Of a stretch of 29,203 nucleotides of DNA, positions 7,793-13,606 are shown in pieces. The stretch spans positions 1 to 29,203 of the forward strand of contig JAFAUA010000077.1 of assembly GCA_019243595.1 (NCBI GenBank). The letters run 5' to 3'. Source of the DNA: Acidimicrobiia bacterium (lineage in GTDB: Bacteria; Actinomycetota; Acidimicrobiia; Acidimicrobiales; AC-14). The stretch's first letter is position 1. The number at the start of each line of letters is the position of its first letter. The notes below the pieces were generated by a model. That model did not search any database and was not told where the DNA came from. It was given only the letters and a program-made list of their open reading frames with translations. Made by a program: the position numbers and the translations under genes.

Positions 7793-8784
7793 CGTCCGGC
7801 GACGAGGTCCTCCAGCGCCGTCAGCTGCGCTGGGGTGCCGATGGCAATGAGGATGTGGCCCTCCTCCATGACCGTCTCCGGTGGCGGGTTGGTGGTGAAG
7901 CCGCCGTCTGGCGGGCGCAGAGCGAGGACGAGCGCACCCGTGTGATCTCGAACATGGGCGTTGCGGAGCGTCTGTCCGGCGATCGGCGAGCCGGCGGTCA
8001 GCTCGACCTCCTCGAGCCGGTACTCGACGTCGGTCCCGTGCATCACCACGTCGAGGAACTCGGTGACGTGGGGCTGGAGGACGAAGGCGGCCATGCGCGC
8101 CCCGCCGATGGCCTGCGGGTTGACGACGCGGTTGGCGCCGGCACGAAGCAGCTTGTCCTCTGACGATGTCACGCGCGCCCGGGCGACGATGAACAGGTCG
8201 GGCCGCAATGTGCGGCCGCTGAGCGTCAGGTAGAGGTTGTCGGCATCGCTGCTGACGGCGGCGACCAGGGCGCGGCAACGTTCAATGCCGGCGCGCTGGA
8301 GGACTGCGTCATCGGTCGCGTCACCGAGCACCGTCGGATGTGGGACCTCGGCGAGCCGTACCGGGTCGTTGTCGACGACGACCAGGTCCTGCTCCGGGGG
8401 CAGATTCTCCGCGATCGCCCGTCCGACGCGTCCCCACCCACACACGATCACGTGGCCGCTCATGCCCGCGATTCTCCGTTCCATCCGGCGCCTCCCGAAC
8501 AGGTCGCGCAACTGTCCCTCGATGATCGCCTCGAGCACCACACCGAAGGCGTAGAGCACGGTCCCGACGCCGGCCAGGATCAGAAAGATGCTGAAGACCT
8601 TGGCGCCGGCCGAGTGTGGCTGCTCACGGAAGCCGATCGTGGTCACGACCGAGGCCGTGTCGTACAGCGCCTCCAGCACGCCGACGCTGAAGATCACCAT
8701 GAATCCGACGGTGCCGACGGCGAGAACAATGACCATCGCCACCAGGGCGACGCCCACCCGCCGCCACGGACTCCGCTCCGGCAC
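7750..8784 (-). CDS. Two-TM potassium channel with cytoplasmic RCK (TrkA-N/TrkA-C) domains
   Basis: A 344-residue ion channel subunit. Residues 10-33 form the first membrane helix and 35-47 the pore helix (VLEALYDTASVV). The filter is T48-T-I-G-F52, where canonical K+ channels have TVGYG, and residues 60-86 form the second helix. From residue 109, GHVIVCGWGRVGRAIAE is the Gly-rich nucleotide loop of a TrkA-N domain, followed by a TrkA-C domain (EYRLEEVELTAGSPIAGQTLR to ILIAIGTPAQL). Such channels are gated by nucleotides or cations at the RCK ring. The GTG start at 8784 lies 18 bases after the anti-sigma-like gene, which suggests co-transcription with the sigma operon. The unusual filter makes K+ selectivity uncertain. 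Confidence 0.9.
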   Translation of the reverse strand: MPERSPWRRVGVALVAMVIVLAVGTVGFMVIFSVGVLEALYDTASVVTTIGFREQPHSAGAKVFSIFLILAGVGTVLYAFGVVLEAIIEGQLRDLFGRRRMERRIAGMSGHVIVCGWGRVGRAIAENLPPEQDLVVVDNDPVRLAEVPHPTVLGDATDDAVLQRAGIERCRALVAAVSSDADNLYLTLSGRTLRPDLFIVARARVTSSEDKLLRAGANRVVNPQAIGGARMAAFVLQPHVTEFLDVVMHGTDVEYRLEEVELTAGSPIAGQTLRNAHVRDHTGALVLALRPPDGGFTTNPPPETVMEEGHILIAIGTPAQLTALEDLVAGRQSDGGRPRRASAP

Positions 8785-8802
8785 GTGGAGTTCTTACCCG
8801 AG

Positions 8803-9636
8803 TCAGCAGCAGGAAACGATGACCGGTGTGCTCTTCCCCACCACGTTGCCCGCGGCGTCGGTGGCCTCGATGACGTAGGAGTACGTCGTGCCCGCCTGGG
8901 CGGTCGTGTCGGCGGTGCTCGTCGTGGTACGGGCGTCGCTCGAGAACAACAGGACCCGGTTGCTGCCCTGCGCCTCTCGGTAGAGGCGGTACCACGCGAA
9001 CGACGGCGAGGTGCTCTGTGTCCACGCGCACGACACGGTGGGTGAGCCGTTGACCATGGCGCCGTGACAGTTCAGCGAGAGCGTCTGGGGAGCGGCCGTC
9101 GTCGTCGTGGTGGTTTCGGGCGGGACCGTCGTCGTGACCGGCTCGTGGAACGGCACCTTCGTCGGTGTCGATTGCTCGCTCGGGCCGCTCGCGGGCGCGG
9201 GGACAACCGCACGCGGCGCAGCGGTGGTCGCCGTCGTAAGCGGTTGCGGCGGCGCCGCGGCCGGCGGGAGCCACGGTGGCGCGGCCACCGTCGTCGCCGT
9301 CGGCACGGAGGTAGGCGTCTCGTTGAAGGCGCGCGGGGGCGCCGGCACGGTCACACCGGGATCGGCGGTCGTCACCTGGCGCGGGTGCGGGTCGCTCGGC
9401 AGCAGCGTCACGGCGGCCGCGGCGGCGGCTGCGGTCATCGCCGCGACCGGACCCGCGGCAACCAGCAGTCGAGCACGGCGGCGGCGCGGGGCTCGCTGGG
9501 GTCGAGCCTCCGCTTCCGCCGCCTGATCCATCGTCCGTAGGTCCGCCTCCAACTTGGCGACGAACAGGGCGCTGGGCTCCGGCGTCGCCGAGTCCTCCAG
9601 CTCGCCGAGCAGTTCGCGTAGCTCGGTGGTCCTCAT
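8803..9636 (-). CDS. Membrane-anchored Fn3-like protein in the anti-sigma position
   Basis: A 277-residue protein whose ATG overlaps the sigma factor TGA (ATGA). The N-terminal 50 residues are charged and helical (MRTTELRELLGELEDSA). A basic patch (PRRRRAR) then leads into one hydrophobic helix (about residues 53-75), and a Pro/Thr/Ala-rich linker containing TTTVPPETTTTTT runs to about residue 185. The C-terminal domain is a beta-rich, Fn3-like fold with cysteines in SLNCHG, TVSCAW and a terminal SCC. Topology would put the N-terminus in the cytoplasm and the Fn3-like domain outside. Position and topology fit an anti-sigma factor, but the HxxxCxxC zinc motif of the common ZAS class is absent. 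The C-terminal domain is paralogous to that of the gene at 10223-10942. Confidence 0.75.
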   Translation of the reverse strand: MRTTELRELLGELEDSATPEPSALFVAKLEADLRTMDQAAEAEARPQRAPRRRRARLLVAAGPVAAMTAAAAAAAVTLLPSDPHPRQVTTADPGVTVPAPPRAFNETPTSVPTATTVAAPPWLPPAAAPPQPLTTATTAAPRAVVPAPASGPSEQSTPTKVPFHEPVTTTVPPETTTTTTAAPQTLSLNCHGAMVNGSPTVSCAWTQSTSPSFAWYRLYREAQGSNRVLLFSSDARTTTSTADTTAQAGTTYSYVIEATDAAGNVVGKSTPVIVSCC

Positions 9637-10226
9637 GACGCAGTCCTCCGACTTTCGATGGCGCGGCGCAGCGCCTTCGTCGCCCGGTGCAGGGTGACGG
9701 CGAGCACGGCCTTGGTGCACCCCATGGCGGCGGCCGCCTCGTCGGCGTCCAGCCCCGCAAGGTGGCGCAGCGAGATTGCCTCCTGGTAGCGCTCCGGGAG
9801 CGTGGACAGCGCGTCCCGCAGCAGCGCCATGTCGTCCTCGCTGTCCACGCCCTCGTCGTCGTGCACGACGTCACCGGGGTGCAGCAGCCGGAGCGCCCGT
9901 TGGCCGCGCACGCCGTTCCCGCGTGCGTTGCGGCGGTACCAGCCCGCCAGCTCGCGAGCGGCAATGGCGAACAACCACGCCTTGAAGCCGCCGCCCCGCC
10001 ACTGGAACGCCGGCATCGCCCGCCAGGCGCGCTCGAAGGTCGCCGAGGTGACCTCTTCGGCCACCTCACGCGACCCCGAGCGACGGTAGGCAAACGCGTG
10101 GACCCGAGCGACGTACTGCCGGTACAGCACGGCGAAAGCGTCGGGTGAGGTGCGAGCGGCATCTGCCAGCCCGCGCTCGTCGACCCCGTCGACCACGAGC
10201 ATGGGCAGGGAGGCCGCCAAACTCAC
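9633..10226 (-). CDS. ECF-type sigma-70 family RNA polymerase sigma factor
   Basis: A 197-residue sigma factor with only regions 2 and 4. Region 2 is FAVLYRQYVARVHAFAYRR through SATFERAWRAMPAF and WLFAIAARELAGWYRR. Region 4 is LSTLPERYQEAISLRHLAGLDADEAAAAMGCTKAVLAVTLHRATKALRR, a helix-turn-helix that would read the -35 element. The GTG at 10226 overlaps the TGA of the upstream Fn3 gene as GTGA, which favours it over the ATG eight codons later. A longer open frame upstream is a shadow of the neighbouring gene. It lies between two paralogous secreted or membrane proteins, so its activity is probably controlled across the membrane. Its target promoters are not identified. Confidence 0.9.
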   Translation of the reverse strand: MSLAASLPMLVVDGVDERGLADAARTSPDAFAVLYRQYVARVHAFAYRRSGSREVAEEVTSATFERAWRAMPAFQWRGGGFKAWLFAIAARELAGWYRRNARGNGVRGQRALRLLHPGDVVHDDEGVDSEDDMALLRDALSTLPERYQEAISLRHLAGLDADEAAAAMGCTKAVLAVTLHRATKALRRAIESRRTAS

Positions 10227-10942
10227 GGTGTGGCGGTGCCTCCCGGGCAGCAGGTGAGATGGATCGGGCCGCCCTGACCGATCAGGTGTCCGGCGGCGTC
10301 GAACGCTCCGACCCAGTACGTGTACTGGCCGCCGACCGCCAGAGGCCCGTCGACGTAGTACGTGTTGGTCACGTCGCTCGTCTCGAAGATCACTTGATGG
10401 GACGACCCGGGCACCTCGCGCGTGAGGACGTAGTGATCGAAGTTCGGTGACTTGCTCTGCGACCATTCGCACTTCGCCCAGCCCTGGTCCCCGGTGACAC
10501 CGTTCATGCAGCCGAAGCTGAGCGGCGCGACGGTCGTCGTCGGCGGTGCGGTCGTCACTGGCGGCGTTGTCGGCTCGTGGTGGACGGTCGTGCTCGTCGA
10601 CGGAGGCGGCGTCTCCTTGTGGATGGTCGTCGGCGTCGTCGACCCGGTTTCGTGGTGGACGGTCGTGGAGGTCGTCGCCCCCGGCTCGGGCGGCGGCGTC
10701 GGGATGGTGGACGAGGTCGGTTCGTGATGGACCGTGGTGCTGGTGGTCGACGTCGACGCGTGGTGGTCGCCGTTGCCGGTGCCGTTGCCGGGCGAAGAAT
10801 CATGGCCGGACCCGCCGGCCGTCGCGGACGGGGCACCGCTCTTGGCCAGTACGAGCTTGTCGACGCCCTGATACGAGGCGAGCCCCGCCACGACCGTGAC
10901 GGCGGCAACAGCCGCAGGGAGGGGGAAATGGAAACGACGCAT
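10223..10942 (-). CDS. Secreted/anchored Fn3-like protein with TTVHHE repeats
   Basis: A 239-residue protein, first gene of the sigma operon, with a good ribosome site (GAGGAG, 8 bases before the ATG). One hydrophobic segment (about residues 8-24) acts as signal anchor. A Gly/Ser/Asn linker and four loosely repeated units around TTVHHE, TTIHKE and TTVHHEP (about residues 65-125) follow. The C-terminal domain (residues 140-231) is beta-rich, with Cys in SFGCMN and WAKCEW and a Cys-Cys pair near the end (LTCC), then PGGTATP. The domain aligns along its length with the end of the protein at 8803-9636. The function is unknown; the order with the sigma gene suggests that it is a sensor, a ligand or the regulated surface protein. 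Confidence 0.75.
   Translation of the reverse strand: MRRFHFPLPAAVAAVTVVAGLASYQGVDKLVLAKSGAPSATAGGSGHDSSPGNGTGNGDHHASTSTTSTTVHHEPTSSTIPTPPPEPGATTSTTVHHETGSTTPTTIHKETPPPSTSTTVHHEPTTPPVTTAPPTTTVAPLSFGCMNGVTGDQGWAKCEWSQSKSPNFDHYVLTREVPGSSHQVIFETSDVTNTYYVDGPLAVGGQYTYWVGAFDAAGHLIGQGGPIHLTCCPGGTATP
10572..10750 (-). repeat. Four degenerate repeats encoding TTVHHE-type units
   Basis: Four copies of a roughly 27-base unit (plus-strand core TCGTGGTGGACGGTCGT), near 10575, 10614, 10650 and 10721, encode TTVHHEP, TTIHKETP, TTVHHETG and TTVHHEP. Spacers between copies are Thr/Pro rich. The copies differ at several bases, so the array is not recent. Confidence 0.7.
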
Positions 10943-11098
10943 GTACGGATCTCCTCGGCATGTGGGGTTCCGGCGTGGAGCCCTGCATGTTCAATGCCGA
11001 TCCGCGACCGCGATTTCACCGTTCGTTACGGCGCGTGACGTGTGGCATAACCCTTCGGGGCATGTGGGTAGAACGCGTGTATCTACAGGAGGTAATCA

Positions 11099-11323
11099 AT
11101 GGCACAGACGCGTACGTCTTCGTCTCGCGCCGACGTCGCCCTCGGCGCCGCGCAGGAATCGGTCCGGGCGAGTATCGAAGCGGCACAGAAGATCGCCGAC
11201 TGCTCGATGGAAGCCGGCTCCGAAGCGGCCCAGCGTGTACAGAAGTCGCTGAAGGACGCGCTCGACGCCCTCCGCGGGACACCCGCGAAGGCGACGCCGA
11301 GCGCGAACCGCGAGAGCGCCTAG
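11099..11323 (+). CDS. Small helical protein, unknown function
   Basis: A 74-residue protein with a near-ideal ribosome site: AGGAGG 7 bases before the ATG at 11099. After a Ser/Thr-rich start (MAQTRTSSSRAD) the central 45 residues have an amphipathic, Ala-rich helical pattern (LGAAQESVRASIEAAQKIAD, then AAQRVQKSLKDALDAL), faintly like short phasin-type or apolipoprotein-like helices. There is no membrane segment and one cysteine. The stop overlaps the convergent next gene's stop by four bases (CTAG). The preceding 156 bases separate it from the divergent Fn3 gene and must hold both promoters; no clear boxes were seen there. Phasin similarity is only a resemblance in composition. Confidence 0.72.
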   Translation: MAQTRTSSSRADVALGAAQESVRASIEAAQKIADCSMEAGSEAAQRVQKSLKDALDALRGTPAKATPSANRESA

Positions 11324-11589
11324 TCCACTTCGGCCCGCAGGGCGGCGGCCGCTTCCAGGGCGATGTTCGTCGTCACTGGCAGGCCGGCGCCGCTGCCGAT
11401 CCACATCGGTGCGCCCCGCCGCTCAGCGGCGGGCGCCTGATGCGGTTCGGCCTTGCTGCCGGCACGCGGGGGCTGCTGGCGATGCGACTCGAGTTGTGCG
11501 AGTACCTCGTTGAGGCGCTCCTCGTCGATCGCCGCTTGATGGCCGAACGCCTGGTCAGGCGCGTACGGATGCCACGTTGCTCGAGCCAT
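11320..11589 (-). CDS. Small hypothetical protein with structured mRNA leader
   Basis: An 89-residue protein beginning MARATWHPYAPDQAFGHQAA at the ATG at 11589, preceded by a strong purine-rich ribosome site (GAGAGGAGA). An open extension upstream to 11679 would run through the hairpins of the leader and is less likely. The N-terminal third has a DEERLNEVLAQLESH helix; the middle is Pro/Gln/Arg-rich; the end is GLPVTTNIALEAAAALRAEVD. No known family was recognised and there is no signal or membrane segment. The leader of about 100 bases carries a promoter-like box and hairpins, hinting at control at the RNA level. Confidence 0.62.
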   Translation of the reverse strand: MARATWHPYAPDQAFGHQAAIDEERLNEVLAQLESHRQQPPRAGSKAEPHQAPAAERRGAPMWIGSGAGLPVTTNIALEAAAALRAEVD

Positions 11590-11604
11590 TTGCGTCTCCT
11601 CTCG

Positions 11605-11668
11605 TTCGGCACGCCCGAAGGGTGAGGCCCCTTCAAACGCAGGACCCCTCGGTACAACCAAGGGGTCC
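11605..11668 (-). promoter_or_regulatory. Putative structured leader with alternative hairpins
   Basis: On the minus strand, GGACCCCT (11668-11661) pairs perfectly with AGGGGTCC (11649-11642), with an inner GGT/ACC pairing. The downstream segment AAGGGGCC (11633-11626) could instead pair with the first arm, GGACCCCTT, using one G-U-type or mismatched position. Nearer the gene, TTCGG (11619-11615) pairs with CCGAA (11609-11605), 16 bases before the ATG. Two mutually exclusive pairings followed by a hairpin near the ribosome site resemble attenuator or riboswitch architecture. No known riboswitch consensus was recognised. Confidence 0.45.
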
Positions 11669-11697
11669 GGTTCGTGCACTTGATTGGTGACCTCTCC

Positions 11698-11703
11698 ATT
11701 GTA
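11698..11703 (-). promoter_or_regulatory. Likely -10 box (TACAAT) for the gene at 11589
   Basis: TACAAT on the minus strand matches the -10 consensus at five of six bases. It would start transcription near 11690, giving a leader of about 100 bases that includes the hairpins. A weak -35 candidate TTTAGC lies 17 bases upstream. Confidence 0.4.
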
Positions 11704-11746
11704 CTCGCCATGCAGGGGCCGCTAAACGCTCACTAGCCTGCGCGGG

Positions 11747-11899
11747 GTGGGCGCAGGCGAAGATTCCCAGCCTCAGCTGTTCGACGAAAAGGTCACCAAA
11801 AGCGCCAGGCAGGACAACCGGCTGGGAGTTGCGCTCATCGCACTCGGTGCCGCGCTGCTCGTGGTGGCGATCATCGGGGCCCTGATCGTCAACCTGTAA
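11747..11899 (+). CDS. Short single-pass membrane protein, unknown
   Basis: A 50-codon frame from GTG 11747 to TAA 11897-11899. The first 25 residues are hydrophilic (VGAGEDSQPQLFDEKVTKSA) and residues 26-50 form one strongly hydrophobic helix (LGVALIALGAALLVVAIIGALIV), ending NL. A TAGCCT hexamer ends 7 bases before the GTG, fitting a leaderless promoter of the TANNNT type. The helix ends at the C-terminus, so a tail-anchored topology with the N-terminus in the cytoplasm is likely. No family was recognised. Confidence 0.55.
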   Translation: MGAGEDSQPQLFDEKVTKSARQDNRLGVALIALGAALLVVAIIGALIVNL

Positions 11900-11918
11900 C
11901 GGCTGACACCGCGCGCTG

Positions 11919-12212
11919 TCAGCGGCGGGCGATCGAACGCAGCGGGTGAGCGAGCGCCATGCCCGGGGAGAGGGCGGCGTCGAGATAGCGAATCGCCTTC
12001 TCGGCGTGCACGTCGTCGCCCTCCGCGACGCGGGCGACGAAATGCTCGCGAGCCGTCTCGAGCGCCACGCGGTCCCCGCCGGCCTCGTCGTTCAGCGTGC
12101 GGGCCGCACGACGGGTGCCCGTGCCCTGGAGGGCGAGCGTCGACGCATCCTGGATCAGCAACTGCCAGCGCCCCTGACGACGGTTCACACTGTTGCTATT
12201 GCCCGGGCCCAT
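11919..12212 (-). CDS. Small hypothetical protein
   Basis: A 97-residue frame beginning MGPGNSNSVNRRQGRWQLLI; a GTG at 12188 (VNRRQGRWQLL) is an alternative start eight codons in. The protein is helical and charged (EAGGDRVALETAREHFVARVAEGDDVHAEKAIRYLDAAL) with no membrane segment or known motif. No ribosome site is visible before either start. It stops 19 bases after the end of the small membrane protein gene on the opposite strand. Coding character looks real (charged helices, high third-position GC), but the evidence is modest. Confidence 0.5.
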   Translation of the reverse strand: MGPGNSNSVNRRQGRWQLLIQDASTLALQGTGTRRAARTLNDEAGGDRVALETAREHFVARVAEGDDVHAEKAIRYLDAALSPGMALAHPLRSIARR

Positions 12213-12261
12213 ACATGTGTAACGGCCGCGAGCGGAATTCCTAACGCTGCAACGTCGCCAG

Positions 12262-12267
12262 TAGGTT
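12262..12267 (+). promoter_or_regulatory. Likely -10 box (TAGGTT) for the CoA-transferase gene
   Basis: TAGGTT fits the actinobacterial TANNNT -10 pattern and ends 8 bases before the ATG at 12276, with no ribosome site between them. This fits leaderless transcription. No clear -35 box is present. Confidence 0.4.
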
Positions 12268-12275
12268 CAGCGCCC

Positions 12276-13523
12276 ATGCCCGACCGCCCGTTGCTCGCCG
12301 GCGTCCGCGTGGTCGAGAGCTCGATGCTGGGCCCCGCTGAAATGGGTGGTCTGCTCGCCGACCTCGGCGCCGACGTGATCAAGGTCGAGCCGCCGCAGGG
12401 CGACTACGGGCGTCAGATGACATGGCCGATCATCAAGTCATCCCGCGGCGACGGTGACGCATCGCTGCTCTCGCTGCACATCAACCGGGGCAAGCGCTCG
12501 ATCGCCATCGACCTGCGCAAGCCCGAAGGCGTGCAGATCTATCTGGACCTCGTAAAGGACGCCGACGTCGTCATCGAGGCCATGCGGCCCGGCGCCCTGG
12601 CCAAACGCGGCCTCTCCTATGAGCGGCTCCGCGAGCTCAACCCCAAGATCGTGTTCTGCTCGATCTCGGGTTACGGGGCCACCGGCCCGTACAAGGAGTA
12701 TCCGAGCCACGGCATCGCCTACGACACCTGGGCCGGTCAGGTCCCCGTCGCCGAGGACGAGCACGGGTACACGTATCTGCCCGAGCACACGAGCATCGGC
12801 ATCCACGCCGGACCGCTGTACGGCGCCCTCGCCATCCTCGCGGCGGTGATTGGCGCACGCGAGTCGGGCGAGGGGTGCTACGTCGACGTTGCTCAGGCCG
12901 ACTCGGCGGCCTACTTCGACTGGTACCGCATCGAGTCGTGGCGCGCTTACGAGCGACCCGGCGACGAGGTCTACGGCAACAAGTCCGACAACTACGAGCG
13001 GCGGGCGCCCGGGACCGCGGGGATGAAAGAGGGCGTGCGCTACCAGGTGTACGCGACCGCCGACGGCGGGCACGTGTTGTTCATGGCGAGTGAGCAGGCG
13101 TTCTGGAAGAACTTCTGCGAGGGCGTCGACCGCATGGACCTCTTCGAGCGCTGGCCGGGTTCGAAGTTCGCCGACCACGCCCGCAACAACCTCGAGCTCC
13201 AGGGGATCCTCACCGACATCTTCAAGCAGAAGACCGCCGGGGAGTGGATCGAGTTCGGCGGCACGCACAACACCCCGATCGCGCCGGTCAACACGACGAA
13301 GACGATCGCTGCCGACCCGCAGTTCCAGCATCGCCTGCCGTGGATCCCAAAGGAACAGCTAGAAGCCGACATGCTCCCGTTCCCGGCGCAGCTGACCGAC
13401 GCTGCGCTTCGGGTTCCCGAGCGGGCGCCGGACGTCGGTGAGCACACCGATTCCGTGCTGGGGGACGCCGGCTACGACGACGATCGCATCGCCGCCCTCC
13501 GCGAGGAGGGCGTGGTCTTCTAG
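12276..13523 (+). CDS. Class III CoA-transferase (CaiB/BaiF family)
   Basis: A 415-residue enzyme of the formyl-CoA transferase (CaiB/BaiF) family, which moves CoA between carboxylic acids through an aspartyl-CoA anhydride. The N-terminal LLAGVRVVESSMLGPAEMGG and LADLGADVIKVEPPQGDYGR, the NRGKRSIAIDLRKPEG block and ISGYGATGPY are typical. The catalytic Asp is most likely D209 in VAQADSAAYF. The start at 12276 follows a TAGGTT box by 8 bases; a longer frame upstream has no supporting signal and overlaps the gene on the other strand. A terminator-like hairpin follows the stop, so the gene may be its own transcript. Likely role: activating an organic acid for degradation; the acid is unknown. 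Confidence 0.93.
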   Translation: MPDRPLLAGVRVVESSMLGPAEMGGLLADLGADVIKVEPPQGDYGRQMTWPIIKSSRGDGDASLLSLHINRGKRSIAIDLRKPEGVQIYLDLVKDADVVIEAMRPGALAKRGLSYERLRELNPKIVFCSISGYGATGPYKEYPSHGIAYDTWAGQVPVAEDEHGYTYLPEHTSIGIHAGPLYGALAILAAVIGARESGEGCYVDVAQADSAAYFDWYRIESWRAYERPGDEVYGNKSDNYERRAPGTAGMKEGVRYQVYATADGGHVLFMASEQAFWKNFCEGVDRMDLFERWPGSKFADHARNNLELQGILTDIFKQKTAGEWIEFGGTHNTPIAPVNTTKTIAADPQFQHRLPWIPKEQLEADMLPFPAQLTDAALRVPERAPDVGEHTDSVLGDAGYDDDRIAALREEGVVF

Positions 13524-13535
13524 CGGCCGCCCTTC

Positions 13536-13564
13536 AGGCGCTGAGGATTGCCTGAGCGCTTTTT
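13536..13564 (+). terminator. Rho-independent terminator candidate
   Basis: AGGCGCT (13536-13542) pairs with AGCGCTT (13555-13561) including one G-U pair, with a 12-base loop, and a T run spans 13560-13564. It lies 13 bases after the CoA-transferase stop and before the next operon. A competing hairpin between GCGCT (13556-13560) and AGCGC (13566-13570) is also possible. Confidence 0.5.
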
Positions 13565-13606
13565 CAGCGCACTCTCATGTAGGCGCGGTTGCCTGGAGGG
13601 CGTCCC

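Noticed and set aside
11946-12275. Upstream extension of the CoA-transferase
   Set aside because: Family similarity starts at 12276, a -10 box precedes that ATG, and the extension is antisense to the small gene at 11919-12212.
13589-13606. TTG start for the ferric-reductase-like gene
   Set aside because: The GGAGG site lies within this extension and is correctly spaced for the ATG at 13607.
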